Source: JB111 sp052093225
GTDB lineage: Bacteria; Actinomycetota; Actinomycetes; Actinomycetales; Actinomycetaceae
Reading direction: 5' to 3'
DNA length: 34,569 nucleotides
NCBI GenBank assembly: GCA_052093225.1
Contig: JBQDDG010000035.1
Coordinates: forward strand, 1-34,569
In this document: positions 7,549 to 15,809 of the stretch, piece after piece
How the letters are laid out: each line of letters begins with the position of its first letter
Position numbering within the stretch: the first letter of the stretch is position 1
Notes under the pieces: model-generated
The model's database searches: none
Told to the model about the DNA's origin: nothing
Seen by the model: only the letters and a program-made list of their open reading frames with translations
Position numbers and translations under genes: made by a program

Positions 7549-7632
7549 CGGTGTGGCGCCGCCGTCGCCACGCTTTACGCTGAGCGCTCCCGGCGCGCAC
7601 CACGCGTGCCCGCTCACCTCCTGGAGCCCCCG

Positions 7633-8103
7633 ATGGCTGCACACAGCCTCACCCTCACCCGTGAGATCGACGCCCCGGCCGAGGACGTCGGGCACGTCCT
7701 CACCCACGTCGAGGACAGCGCCACGATCCTCAGCGGGGTCAGCGAGATCGAGATGCTCACGGACGGGCCGTACGCCGTCGGGACCCGGTGGCGCGAGACC
7801 CGCACGATGATGGGCGGCTCGGAGACCGAGGAGATGGAGGTCGTCGAGGTCGACGAGGCGCGCTCGACCGTCATCCGCTCCGAGGCCCGCGGCGCCGTGT
7901 ACGGCACCACGTTCACGCTCGAGCCCGCATCCGGCGGCACGCGGTTGTCGATGGAGTTCGGCGGTGAGACGACCGGTGGCGGCGTGCTCAAGCGCGTCCT
8001 CATGGCGCTGCCGAACCGCCTCGGGCTCGCGATGTCGAAGAAGATGATGACCCAGGACCTCGCCGACATCGCCGCCGCCGCGGAGGGCCTGTCCCGCCCC
8101 TGA
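7633..8103 (+). CDS. SRPBCC (START/Bet v1-like) family protein
   Basis: 156 residues from ATG 7633 with GGAG 8 bases upstream; the GTG at 7606 in the same frame lacks such a site. The protein shows the usual polyketide-cyclase/START pattern: L-T-R-E-I-D-A-P-A-E-D-V at the start, a T-R-W-R-E-T-R strand in the middle, an L-E-P-A-S-G-G-T-R-L-S-M-E strand and a long C-terminal helix. Members bind small hydrophobic ligands, and the ligand here is unknown. It is cytoplasmic by appearance. It sits just upstream of another small unassigned gene. Confidence 0.75.
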   Translation: MAAHSLTLTREIDAPAEDVGHVLTHVEDSATILSGVSEIEMLTDGPYAVGTRWRETRTMMGGSETEEMEVVEVDEARSTVIRSEARGAVYGTTFTLEPASGGTRLSMEFGGETTGGGVLKRVLMALPNRLGLAMSKKMMTQDLADIAAAAEGLSRP

Positions 8104-8132
8104 CCTACCGCCCCTGACCTACCGCCCCTGAC
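8097..8132. repeat. 14-bp tandem repeat over the SRPBCC stop codon
   Basis: The unit cccctgacctaccg occurs twice (8097-8110, 8111-8124) with a partial third copy to 8132. Each full unit contains a TGA, so slippage would leave the reading frame end unchanged. No function is evident. Confidence 0.85.
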
Positions 8133-8164
8133 GACTCGCCGTCGGCGCCACGTACCGTAAGGTC

Positions 8165-8665
8165 ATGCGCCGTCGCCGCCCCCTCCCGCCCTCCGAGATC
8201 CGCGCCCGACTGGGCAAGGCCCCGATCCTCGCCGCCGCCGAGCTCGACGACGGCGCCTGGGCCGTCGCCTCGCCCACCGCCCTGGCCGTCGCCACCGCCG
8301 ACGAGCAGCGCCTGCGCACGCCCTGGCACGAGATCCTCCACGCGCAGTGGGACGGCGAGACCCGCGTCTTCTCGGTCACCTACGTCGACACCACCGAGAC
8401 GGTGCTCGAGCTGCGCACCAAGGACGACGACGTCCAGGCACTCGCCGACGTCGTGCGCGAGCGCATCACCTCCTCCCTCTTGCACACGCTGCGCCGCGAG
8501 CTGCCGAACGGCTCCGAGGTCCACGTCCACATCCGCCGCGGCGAGGACGGCGAGCTCATCTCCCAGACCACGACCACCGGCCTGCTCGCCGGCGACACCG
8601 AGGAGGCCCAGGTGATCCTCGCGGCCGAGGCGGAGGCGCGCGGCGCCGTCGGGCTCGCCGACTGA
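8165..8665 (+). CDS. Conserved actinobacterial hypothetical protein
   Basis: 166 residues from ATG 8165. It has a basic N-terminus (M-R-R-R-R-P-L-P-P), a W-A-V-A-S-P-T-A-L strand, a P-W-H-E-I-L-H-A-Q-W-D segment and a C-terminal half rich in charged residues. There is no signal peptide, membrane segment or known catalytic motif. The reading frame has strong actinobacterial codon bias, which supports it being real. I do not recognise a domain and give no function. It lies between an SRPBCC gene and an MFS exporter, all on the same strand. Confidence 0.7.
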   Translation: MRRRRPLPPSEIRARLGKAPILAAAELDDGAWAVASPTALAVATADEQRLRTPWHEILHAQWDGETRVFSVTYVDTTETVLELRTKDDDVQALADVVRERITSSLLHTLRRELPNGSEVHVHIRRGEDGELISQTTTTGLLAGDTEEAQVILAAEAEARGAVGLAD

Positions 8666-8704
8666 CCCGACCACCCAGCGCACGCGAACCACGAAGGGGT
8701 GGTC

Positions 8705-9931
8705 GTGCACGACACGCGTGAGCCACTGAGGCTCCACGGTTTCCGCTCCTACTGGTTCGCGAGCACGGCCGGCTTCCTCGGCCTCGCGGTCACCACCGTC
8801 GCCGTCGACGTCCTCGTCATCGAGGTGCTGTCCGCGTCCGAGGCGCAGGTCGGCATCGTGCGGGCCGCCCAGTTCCTGCCCTACCTGCTCATCGGGGTCT
8901 TCGCGGGCGCCTACGTCGACCGTCACCATCGTCGCCCGCTCCTCATCACGGTCAGCCTCGCCCAGGCCGTCGCGCTGCTCGCGATCCCCGCCCTCCAGCT
9001 GGCGGGCGGCCTCACCATCTGGAGCGCCGCCGCGATCCTGTTCGTCAGCGGGTGCTGCGGCGTGGTCCTCGCCGCCGCCGAGCAGTGCTACCTGCCCGAC
9101 CTCGTCCCGCGCGGCTCCCTGGTCCTCGCCAACGCGCGTCTCGGGCAGTCGATGACGGTCGCCCAGACGTCGGGCCCCGCCGTCGGTGGCCTGATCGTCA
9201 GCGCCCTGAGCGCGCCCGCCGCATTCGTCCTCGGCGCGGTGAGTCGCGTGGCGGCGGCCGTCCTCGTCGCCCGCATCCGCGAACCCGAGCCCGCCCCGTC
9301 GCGCGAACACCCCCGCGTCCTGCGCGGCATCGCCGACGGGTTCGCCTTCACCTACCGCCACCGCACGCTCGGCCCGCTCGCCGTCTCGACCCACGTGTGG
9401 TTCCTCGGCAACAGCATCGCCGTGACCGTCCTCGGCCTGTTCGTCCTGCGCGGCCTCGGCCTCTCGGCGCTGGCGTACGGGCTCGTGCTGGCGGCGGCCG
9501 GCGTCGGCGGGCTGGTCGGCGCGCTGCTCGCCACCCGTGCTGCAAGCCGGCTGGGGGAGGGGAACACGGTGATCGCCGCCCGGGCGCTGTGCGCGCTCAC
9601 GTGGGTCGGGGTCGCGCTCACGCCCGACGGCGGATGGCTGCCGGTCGCGTACCTGTGCGCGGTCCAGCTCGTGTACGGGTTCAGCATGGGCGTCGAGGAC
9701 CCCAGCGAGATGGGCTACCGACAGCACGTCGTGCCGCGCGAGCTGCTCGGGCGCGTGAGCGCCACCATGCGCTCGGCCAACCGCTCCACCGCCGTCGTCG
9801 GGGCGCTGGCCGGCGGCCTCCTGGCCGGCGCGATCGGCTACGGGCCGACGTTCGTCGTCGTCGCGGCGATCTTCGCCCTCGCGTGGCTCGTCGCCGTGCT
9901 CTCGCCGTTCCGGGGCGTGCGGGTGGGGTGA
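8705..9931 (+). CDS. MFS exporter (macrolide/siderophore-efflux-like)
   Basis: 408 residues from GTG 8705, where AAGGGG stands 5 bases upstream; a GTG at 8699 overlaps that site and is less likely. About 12 hydrophobic segments are visible. The loop between helices 2 and 3 has G-A-Y-V-D-R-H-H-R-R-P, the MFS signature (variant of G-x-x-x-D-R-x-G-R-R). The layout, with a short N-terminus and a central R-G-I-A-D-G-F-A-F-T-Y-R-H cytoplasmic loop, resembles the single-component efflux MFS group that includes MefA and EntS. Substrate unknown. It is in the cytoplasmic membrane. No regulator gene is adjacent. Confidence 0.85.
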   Translation: MHDTREPLRLHGFRSYWFASTAGFLGLAVTTVAVDVLVIEVLSASEAQVGIVRAAQFLPYLLIGVFAGAYVDRHHRRPLLITVSLAQAVALLAIPALQLAGGLTIWSAAAILFVSGCCGVVLAAAEQCYLPDLVPRGSLVLANARLGQSMTVAQTSGPAVGGLIVSALSAPAAFVLGAVSRVAAAVLVARIREPEPAPSREHPRVLRGIADGFAFTYRHRTLGPLAVSTHVWFLGNSIAVTVLGLFVLRGLGLSALAYGLVLAAAGVGGLVGALLATRAASRLGEGNTVIAARALCALTWVGVALTPDGGWLPVAYLCAVQLVYGFSMGVEDPSEMGYRQHVVPRELLGRVSATMRSANRSTAVVGALAGGLLAGAIGYGPTFVVVAAIFALAWLVAVLSPFRGVRVG

Positions 9932-9980
9932 TCCGGTTTCCGGTTCGACACCGGGCCCCGGGACCGGGGAAAGTACGTCC

Positions 9981-10988
9981 ATGACGGTCACCGACGACTT
10001 CCTCACCGCCCTGCCCAAGGTCGAGCTCCACGTGCACGTCGAGGGCACCCTCGAGCCCGAGCTGCGGTTCACGCTCGCCGAGCGCAACAACCTCGAGCTG
10101 CCGTACGACACCGTGCAGGAGCTGCGCGACTCCTACGACTTCGACGACCTGCCCTCCTTCCTCGCCACCTACTACTCCGGCATGAACGTCCTGCTCACCG
10201 AGGAGGACTTCTACGACCTCGCCCGTGAGTACCTCGAGCGGGCCGCGGCCCAGAACGTCGCCTACGTCGAGATGTTCTTCGACCCCCAGGCGCACACCTC
10301 CCGGGGCGTGCCGTTCGACGTCGTCATCCGCGGCCTGCGCCGGGCCCAGCAGGACGCCGAGAACCGCCTCGGCGTCCGCAGCGCCCTCATCATGTGCTTC
10401 CTGCGCGACTTCGAGGCCGGCTACGCCATGGCCACCCTGCTCGAGTCGCTGCCGTACCGGGAGTGGATCGTGGGCGTCGGGCTCGACTCCGACGAGCACG
10501 GCAACCCGCCGAACAAGTTCGCCGACGTGTTCGCCCGCGCCCGGCGCGAGGGCTACCGGCTGACGATGCACTGCGACGTCGACCAGGAGAACTCCATCGG
10601 ACACATCCGCCAGGTGCTGCACGAGATCGGCGTCGAACGCATCGACCACGGCACGAACGTCCTCGAGGACGAGGAGCTCACCCAGGAGCTGATCGTGCGG
10701 GGCATCGGCCTGACCTCGTGCCCGATCTCCAACACCTTCTGCAGCGACGGCACCAAGGCCGACGAGATCCGCCGCTGCCTCGAGGCCGGCATCAAGATCA
10801 CGATCAACTCCGACGACCCGGCCTACTTCGGCGGCTACGTCCAGGAGAACCTCGCCGTCCTCGCCAACGAGTCCGGCTTCACCGCGGCGGAGCTCGTCCG
10901 GCTCGAGCGCAACGCCGTCGACATCAGCTGGGCGCCGCCCGCCGTCAAGGACGAGATCCGCGCCCGCCTGGACGCGCTGACGAACTGA
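9981..10988 (+). CDS. Adenosine/adenine deaminase family protein
   Basis: 335 residues. It has the metal-dependent deaminase (amidohydrolase fold) pattern: H17-x-H19 in V-E-L-H-V-H-V-E-G-T-L, the I-D-H-G-T-N motif (H223), S-C-P-I-S-N, and N-S-D-D-P (D278/D279). At the position of the usual H-A-G-E it reads H-C-D-V (H197-V200), so the catalytic Glu seen in classical adenosine deaminases is not there. The probable role is purine salvage or catabolism in the cytoplasm (adenosine to inosine or adenine to hypoxanthine), but the substituted motif makes the substrate uncertain. ATG 9981 is preceded by a GGGGAAAG stretch. A strong hairpin follows the stop. Confidence 0.85.
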   Translation: MTVTDDFLTALPKVELHVHVEGTLEPELRFTLAERNNLELPYDTVQELRDSYDFDDLPSFLATYYSGMNVLLTEEDFYDLAREYLERAAAQNVAYVEMFFDPQAHTSRGVPFDVVIRGLRRAQQDAENRLGVRSALIMCFLRDFEAGYAMATLLESLPYREWIVGVGLDSDEHGNPPNKFADVFARARREGYRLTMHCDVDQENSIGHIRQVLHEIGVERIDHGTNVLEDEELTQELIVRGIGLTSCPISNTFCSDGTKADEIRRCLEAGIKITINSDDPAYFGGYVQENLAVLANESGFTAAELVRLERNAVDISWAPPAVKDEIRARLDALTN

Positions 10989-11011
10989 CGCACCGACGCA
11001 CCGACCGACGA

Positions 11012-11058
11012 GCGCGGCCCCTCGACGCCCCGGTGAGGGGGTCGAGGGGCCTCGCGCG
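11012..11058. terminator. Bidirectional terminator hairpin
   Basis: GGCCCCTCGAC (11016-11026) and its perfect complement GTCGAGGGGCC (11041-11051) form an 11-bp stem with a 14-base loop. A further GCGC/GCGC pairing lies outside a 2-base bulge. It lies between the convergent deaminase and MFS genes. No U-run is present, as is common in high-GC actinobacteria. Confidence 0.8.
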
Positions 11059-11081
11059 TGGTGCGGACGAATGCTCGGGGA

Positions 11082-12683
11082 CTACCCGACGACGTCGGCC
11101 GTCGCCTCGCGCCGCTCGTCCGGTCCCGTGGTGGTCGGGCCGGCGGGCGTGTGCGGGGCGGCCGGAACGGCCGGGGCGTCGACGTCGTCGTGGGCGATCG
11201 GTGCACCGGGTGCGACCGTATCCTCCTGGTCCTCCGGCGTGCGGATGAACCAGGCGAGGACCGCGGCGACAACCGCGAACCCCGCGGCGACGAGGAAGCC
11301 CGTCTGCGCGCCCGGCTCGCCGGCGGCGGCGGTCGACAGACCGTCGTCCTGCCCCGAGCCGAGCACGGCGGAGTAGAGGCCGACCAGCACCGCGACGCCC
11401 GCGGCGCCGGCCACCTGCTGCAGCGTGTTGAGCACCGCCGAGCCGTGCGAGTACAGCGGGCGGGGGAGCGACCCGAGGGACGCCGAGAACAGCGGCGTGA
11501 AGGACATCGCCAGGCCGAGCGAGATGCCGGTCTGCACCACGACGATCAGCCACACCGGGGTGCTCTGGCCGACCGTCCCGTAGAACGCGAGGCCCGCAGT
11601 CAGCAGCAGCGTGCCCGGGACGAGCAGGGCACGCGGCCCGCGCGAGTCGTAGACCCGTCCGATGAGCGGCGCGAGCAGACCCATGACGAGCGAGCCCGGC
11701 AGCAGGACGAGGCCGGACTGGAGCGCGTCCAGCTGGGCGACGTCGCGCAGGAACAGCGGCAGCAGGTTGAGCGTGCCGAACATCGCCAGCGCGACGATCG
11801 ACATGATGGCCACCGCGACCGTGAAGTTGCGCGAGGTGAAGACGCGCAGGTCGAGCAGCGCGCGGTCGGTGCGCTGCAACGCGATCTGCCGCCACACGAA
11901 CAGCGCGAGCAGGACGAGGCCGGCCCCGAGGACCGCGACGGCGACGACCATGGGGGCGATGCCGAGCTGGACGGCGACCCCGCCCTCGCCCTCGGCCGCG
12001 AACTGGCTGAGCCCGAATACCGTGCCGCCGAAGCCGAGCGCGGTGAGGATGACGGAGAGGATGTCGAGCGGCGGCTTCGTGGTCTCGCCGAGGTTGGTCA
12101 TCCAGCGGGCGCCGAGCAGCAGCGAGATCACGGCGATCGGCAGGACGATCGCGAACAGCCAGCGCCAGGACAGTGTCTCGAGCACCGCGCCGGACAGCGT
12201 GGGGCCGATGGCGGGGGCGAGCGAGATGACCATGCCGACGAGACCCATCATCTTGCCGCGGGAGCCCGCGGGGACGACGTTCATGATCGTGGTCATCAGC
12301 AGCGGCAGCATGATGCCGGTACCCGTCGCCTGCACCACGCGACCGGTGAGGAGCAGCGGGAAGCCGGGTGCCACGAGGCAGACGAGCGTGCCGAGCGTGA
12401 ACAGGCTCGAGGCCGCGAGGAAGACCTGGCGCGTGGTGAAGCGCTCGAGAACGAACCCCGTGGTGGGGATGACGACGGCCATCGTCAGCATGAAGGCGCT
12501 GGTCAGCCACTGTCCGAGCTCGGGGGCCAGGCCCAGGTCCCGATTGAGGTCGGGCACCGCGATACCCATGGTCGTCTCGTTGAGGATGGCGACGAAGGCG
12601 GCGACGAGCAGCAGCCAGATCACGCGCATGCTGCGCGGGTCGACCGCCTGCCGGGAGTCAGGTGTGGTGGTGTCGGACGGCAT
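11082..12683 (-). CDS. MFS drug:H+ antiporter, DHA2 (14-TM) family
   Basis: 533 residues from ATG 12683, with GGAG 6 bases upstream. Longer in-frame starts to 13043 cross the tRNA-Asn terminator and read as low-complexity sequence, so they are rejected. About 14 hydrophobic helices are visible, with L-N-E-T-T-M-G-I-A-V-P-D-L in TM1 (the position of the DHA2 L-D-x-T-V-V-N-V-A-L-P motif), Q-W-L-T-S-A-F-M-L-T, and a G-R-V-V-Q-A-T-G-T-G-I-M-L-P-L motif C-like helix. This is the EmrB/LmrB/QacA type of multidrug exporter. The C-terminal 40 residues are Ala/Pro/Asp-rich and likely cytoplasmic. Substrate unknown, and no regulator gene adjoins it. Confidence 0.88.
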   Translation of the reverse strand: MPSDTTTPDSRQAVDPRSMRVIWLLLVAAFVAILNETTMGIAVPDLNRDLGLAPELGQWLTSAFMLTMAVVIPTTGFVLERFTTRQVFLAASSLFTLGTLVCLVAPGFPLLLTGRVVQATGTGIMLPLLMTTIMNVVPAGSRGKMMGLVGMVISLAPAIGPTLSGAVLETLSWRWLFAIVLPIAVISLLLGARWMTNLGETTKPPLDILSVILTALGFGGTVFGLSQFAAEGEGGVAVQLGIAPMVVAVAVLGAGLVLLALFVWRQIALQRTDRALLDLRVFTSRNFTVAVAIMSIVALAMFGTLNLLPLFLRDVAQLDALQSGLVLLPGSLVMGLLAPLIGRVYDSRGPRALLVPGTLLLTAGLAFYGTVGQSTPVWLIVVVQTGISLGLAMSFTPLFSASLGSLPRPLYSHGSAVLNTLQQVAGAAGVAVLVGLYSAVLGSGQDDGLSTAAAGEPGAQTGFLVAAGFAVVAAVLAWFIRTPEDQEDTVAPGAPIAHDDVDAPAVPAAPHTPAGPTTTGPDERREATADVVG

Positions 12684-13089
12684 GAGAGCTCCAGGACGAG
12701 AGACCGGTGGTGCGGGCGTGCGCTCGCCGCACTCGTCGGGGAGCGGCGGGACTGCGGAGGCCGGCGCGCGGGCGCCGACGGACGGTGGGCGAACCGGAGG
12801 GAGCGGGCGCTGGGCCCGGCACGTCCGGTGGGCCGCGGACGACCTTACGACCCAACCGTCGGTGCCGCGAGAACATTCCACGCGGCGTCGCTGGTGACGT
12901 GGGCGACGCCGCCGGGAGCCGATGGCGGAGCCGCGCGCCACCCCCGAGCTAGGCGGCGAACCTTCCCTCGAGCACGCAGCGCGCCAGGGCCCCACCGAAG
13001 AACCACGCGGGCCCGCACCACGACGACGAAGGCCCGGGCCCACTGCTCGTGGGTCCGGGCCATCCTCATGTCCTGAGGGAGGACCTGAG
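12684..13089. other. Intergenic region, MFS gene to tRNA-Asn
   Basis: About 400 bases without a gene I can support. It must contain the promoter of the minus-strand MFS gene; a -10-like TAAGGT occurs on the minus strand near 12845. The right end holds the hairpin at 13031-13061. The open frames over it are Arg/Pro-rich shadows. Confidence 0.5.
13031..13061 (-). terminator. Terminator of tRNA-Asn
   Basis: A 13-bp hairpin (GGCCCGGGCCCAC / GTGGGTCCGGGCC with one G-T pair, loop TGCTC) begins about 28 bases downstream of the tRNA 3' end. On the minus strand it is followed by a TTCGTCGTCG stretch rather than a U-run. Confidence 0.75.
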
Positions 13090-13161
13090 CTCCCGCGGTT
13101 GGATTCGAACCAACAACCGTTCGATTAACAGTCGAATGCTCTGCCATTGAGCTACGCGGGA
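13090..13161 (-). tRNA. tRNA-Asn (GTT)
   Basis: The minus strand gives a full cloverleaf: acceptor stem TCCCGCG/CGCGGGA, D arm GCTC...GAGC, anticodon stem-loop with loop CTGTTAA (anticodon GTT), T arm with GGTTCGAATCC, and discriminator G. CCA is not encoded (the genome reads CTC after the discriminator). Confidence 0.95.
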
Positions 13162-13313
13162 TCGTGCGACGACCGACTCTAACAAACCACCGGCCCGGTC
13201 CAGGCCCAGAATCCCGCCCCGCGCGGCACCTGTGGCCAGACTCACCGGCCTGCCAGCGGCCACCGCCCGGTGCGCGCCGGGACCTCCGCGCGGCCGGTGA
13301 AACAATGAGGCCC

Positions 13314-13805
13314 ATGGCCATGCGTGAGATCAGGACCGTCGGCGACCCCGTGCTGCGCACCGTGTGCGACCCGGTCACGGACATCGACCACACCGTCAAG
13401 CAGCTCGTCGAGGACCTCCTCGAGACCGTCGACGACGAGGGTCGCGCCGGCCTCGCCGCCAACCAGATCGGCGTCTCGCTGCGCGCCTTCTCCTGGAACA
13501 TCGAGGACGAGATCGGGTACGTCCTCAACCCCACGCTGGTCGCCGTCGACGAGGACCACTACCAGGACGGCGACGAGGGCTGCCTGTCGGTCCCCGGCCT
13601 GTGGTTCCCCACCGAGCGCGCCTGGTACGCCCGCGTCGAGGGGATCGACCTGGACGGCAAGAAGGTGGTCGTCGAGGGGGAGGAGCTGATGGCCCGCTGC
13701 CTGCTCCACGAGCTCGACCACCTCGACGGCTACCTCTACCTCGACCGCCTCGAGCGCTCGGTGAAGAAGAAGGCCATGAAGGCCGTCCGCGAGATGATGG
13801 ACTGA
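13314..13805 (+). CDS. def: Peptide deformylase
   Basis: 163 residues. It removes the formyl group from the first Met of new proteins, in the cytoplasm at the ribosome exit. The three family motifs are present: A-G-L-A-A-N-Q-I-G (45-53; motif 1 has Asn where Pro is common), E-G-C-L-S (88-92, Cys90 metal ligand) and H-E-L-D-H (132-136, with catalytic Glu133). The C-terminus is helical and basic. Three in-frame ATGs compete (13305, 13314, 13320); TGAGG upstream best fits 13314 or 13320. The stop is 3 bases before the next small ORF, so the two are probably co-translated. No fmt gene is nearby. Confidence 0.93.
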   Translation: MAMREIRTVGDPVLRTVCDPVTDIDHTVKQLVEDLLETVDDEGRAGLAANQIGVSLRAFSWNIEDEIGYVLNPTLVAVDEDHYQDGDEGCLSVPGLWFPTERAWYARVEGIDLDGKKVVVEGEELMARCLLHELDHLDGYLYLDRLERSVKKKAMKAVREMMD

Positions 13806-13808
13806 CCG

Positions 13809-14030
13809 GTGGACGGGCTTCCCGCCGTCGACGTCGTGCCGCTGGGTGAGGTCCCGGCCGCGCACGCCCGCGCCGAGGGTGAGGGCTACGAGTCGGTGGA
13901 TGAATGGCGCAGGGTGCACGTCGAGTTCTGGTCCTCGGAGGAGATGCGCGCCGAGCGGGGCGAGGGCTTCTCCGTCGTCGACGACACCCTCGTGGTCCTG
14001 GAGAGGTTCGCCGTCGTCGATCCGCGGTGA
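13809..14030 (+). pseudogene. ASCH-domain remnant (C-terminal half only)
   Basis: 73 residues from GTG 13809, three bases after the deformylase stop. The segment A-E-G-E-G-Y-E-S-V-D-E-W-R-R-V-H-V-E-F-W followed by V-V-D-D-T-L-V-V-L-E-R-F-A-V-V matches the end of ASCH-domain proteins (putative RNA-binding or RNA-processing fold, usually 110-160 residues). The N-terminal half with the ligand-cleft Lys/Arg region is missing, and the upstream DNA is deformylase. It could be a decayed gene or a shortened protein kept by translational coupling; the frame itself is undamaged. No function is assigned. Confidence 0.6.
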
Positions 14031-14064
14031 CGGGCAGGGCGCGGCGATCCGCGCCGCCGGCCCG

Positions 14065-14100
14065 TTGAACTCAACCGTACGTCCGGTACAGTAACCCTCC
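14065..14100 (+). promoter_or_regulatory. Promoter with TetR-type operator for the DHA2 exporter operon
   Basis: TTGAAC (14065-14070) and TACAGT (14087-14092) are spaced by 16 bases. The spacer holds the near-palindrome ACCGTACGTCCGGT (14074-14087; 12 of 14 positions symmetric). Transcription would begin at about 14099-14101, so the GTG start at 14101 would be leaderless, in agreement with the missing ribosome binding site. A repressor on the palindrome would block RNA polymerase directly. The TetR gene downstream is the obvious candidate (inference). Confidence 0.65.
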
Positions 14101-15809
14101 GTGACCTCGTCCGACCCCGCCCCCGGCGCCATGCCTGTCCCGCGCGCCCGACCTGCCGTGACCGGCAGGCGCAGGTGGCTCCTCCTCGTGGTCGTCAGCG
14201 CGGGCGTGCTGCTCATCGCCCTCGACAACTCCGTCCTCTACACGGCGTTGCCCACCCTCACCGTCGAGCTCGGCGCGAGCAGCTCGCAGTCGCTGTGGAT
14301 CATCAACGCCTACCCGCTGGTGATCTCCGGCCTGCTGCTCGGCTCCGGCGCCCTCGGTGACCGCTTCGGCCACCGGCAGATGTTCCTCGTGGGGCTCGTA
14401 CTTTTCGGCGTCGCCTCCCTCGCGGCCGCATTCGCCCCGACGGCCGGCGTGCTCATCGCGGCACGAGCGTTCCTCGCCGTCGGCGCCGCCGCGATGATGC
14501 CCGCGACCCTCGCGCTCATCCGCCTCGGCTTCGACGACGTGCGCGAGCGCAACCTCGCCATCGGCGTGTGGGGAAGCATCTCGGTCGTCGGCTTCGGGCT
14601 CGGCCCCGTGCTCGGCGGCCTGCTGCTCGAGTACTTCTGGTGGGGCTCGGTCTTCCTCGTCAATATCCCGGTGGTCGTGGCCGCGCTCGTCCTCGTCCCC
14701 GTCGTCGCGCCCCGTGAGGTGCCCGACCGGACCAGGCGGTGGGACGCCGGCTCCTCGTTCCTCGCGCTGCTCACCCTCACCGGCGCCGTCCTTGCCATCA
14801 AGGAGACCTTCCACGAGGCGCAGGCGTGGGAGACCGTCGCGGTCGCCGCCGTTCTCGCCGTCGTCGCGGGCGCCCTGTTCGCCCTGCGTCAGCGGCGCGC
14901 CGCGGACCCGCTGCTCGACCTCGACGTGTTCCGGAACCGGGCGTTCAGCTCCGGGGTCCTCGCCGCGGCCGTCGCCTTGTTCACGATCTCCGGTGTGCAG
15001 CTGGTCGTCACGCAGCGCTACCAGCTCGTCGCGGGCTACACCCCGCTCGNNNNNNNNNNNNNNNNNNNNNNNNNNNNNNNNNNNNNNNNNNNNNNNNNNN
15101 NNNNNNNNNNNNNNNNNNNNNNNNNNNNNNNNNNNNNNNNNNNNNNNNNGTGCAGCTGGTCGTCACGCAGCGCTACCAGCTCGTCGCGGGCTACACCCCG
15201 CTCGAGGCCGGCCTGCTCGTGGCCGCCGTCGCCGTCGGCACGCTGCCCACCTCGATCCTCGGCGGCGCGCTCCTGCACCGGGTCGGGCTACAGATCTTCA
15301 TCGCCGGCGGGGCGGCCCTCGCGGCCGTCGGCACCGTGGTGACCATCGTCGGCGCCCGCACGGGCCTGGCGCTCATGGTGGTCGGCCTCCTCGTCATCGG
15401 GGTCGGGCTCGGCGCCATGATGTCCGTGGCCTCGACGGCGATCATGGGCAACGTCCCGCCCCGCAAGGCCGGCATGGCCGCCTCGCTCGAGGAGGTCAGC
15501 TACGAGTTCGGCGGTCTCGTCGGGGTCGCGGTGCTCGGGAGCCTGTCCACCCTCATGTACACCGCGCGCGTGGCCCTGCCCGACGGCGCACCGGCCGCCG
15601 CCGGGGACAGCATGGCCGCCGCGCGCGAGCTCGCCGACGAGGTCCCCGGCCTGATGGAGGCCGCCTCGAGCGCCTTCGACGCGGGCTTCACCGTGGTCCT
15701 CGTCGTCATCGGCGCCGTCGTCGCGCTCGCGAGCCTGGTCACGGCCTGGCTCCTGCGCCGCCACGGGCCGGGCACGCGCGCCAGCGCCTACGAGGAGAAC
15801 GACCTGTGA
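14101..15809 (+). CDS. MFS drug exporter, DHA2 (14-TM) family, interrupted by an assembly gap
   Basis: GTG 14101 opens a typical DHA2 antiporter: A-L-D-N-S-V-L-Y-T-A-L-P-T-L in TM1, S-L-W-I-I-N-A-Y-P-L in TM2, G-D-R-F-G-H-R signature loop, and G-P-V-L-G-G-L-L-L motif C. The frame reaches the N run at 15050. After the gap the same 55 bases appear again, and the protein continues in the expected frame to a TGA at 15809. If the N run and one 55-bp copy are removed, the gene is 1554 bases and 517 residues with no break. As drawn, the 155 extra bases shift the frame and would mislead automatic callers. SmvA/QacA-like exporters remove cationic drugs or antiseptics; the substrate here is unknown. 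The gene overlaps the TetR gene by 4 bases. Confidence 0.85.
14995..15204. repeat. 55-bp contig-end overlap on both sides of the N gap
   Basis: Bases 14995-15049 and 15150-15204 are identical over 55 bp and both stand directly against the N run. They encode the same stretch of the exporter. This is the pattern of two contigs that share one k-mer-length end and were scaffolded without merging. Confidence 0.9.
15050..15149. other. Assembly gap of exactly 100 N
   Basis: A run of 100 unknown bases, the conventional placeholder for a gap of unknown size. The flanking overlap shows that the true gap is probably negative (no missing sequence). Confidence 0.95.

Noticed and set aside
8105..10111. 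668-codon open frame on the minus strand
   Set aside because: It is antisense to the MFS and two other well-supported genes and is Gly/Arg/Asp-rich, a typical high-GC shadow. The same holds for other long antisense frames such as 11058-13076 and 28076-30409 on the plus strand.
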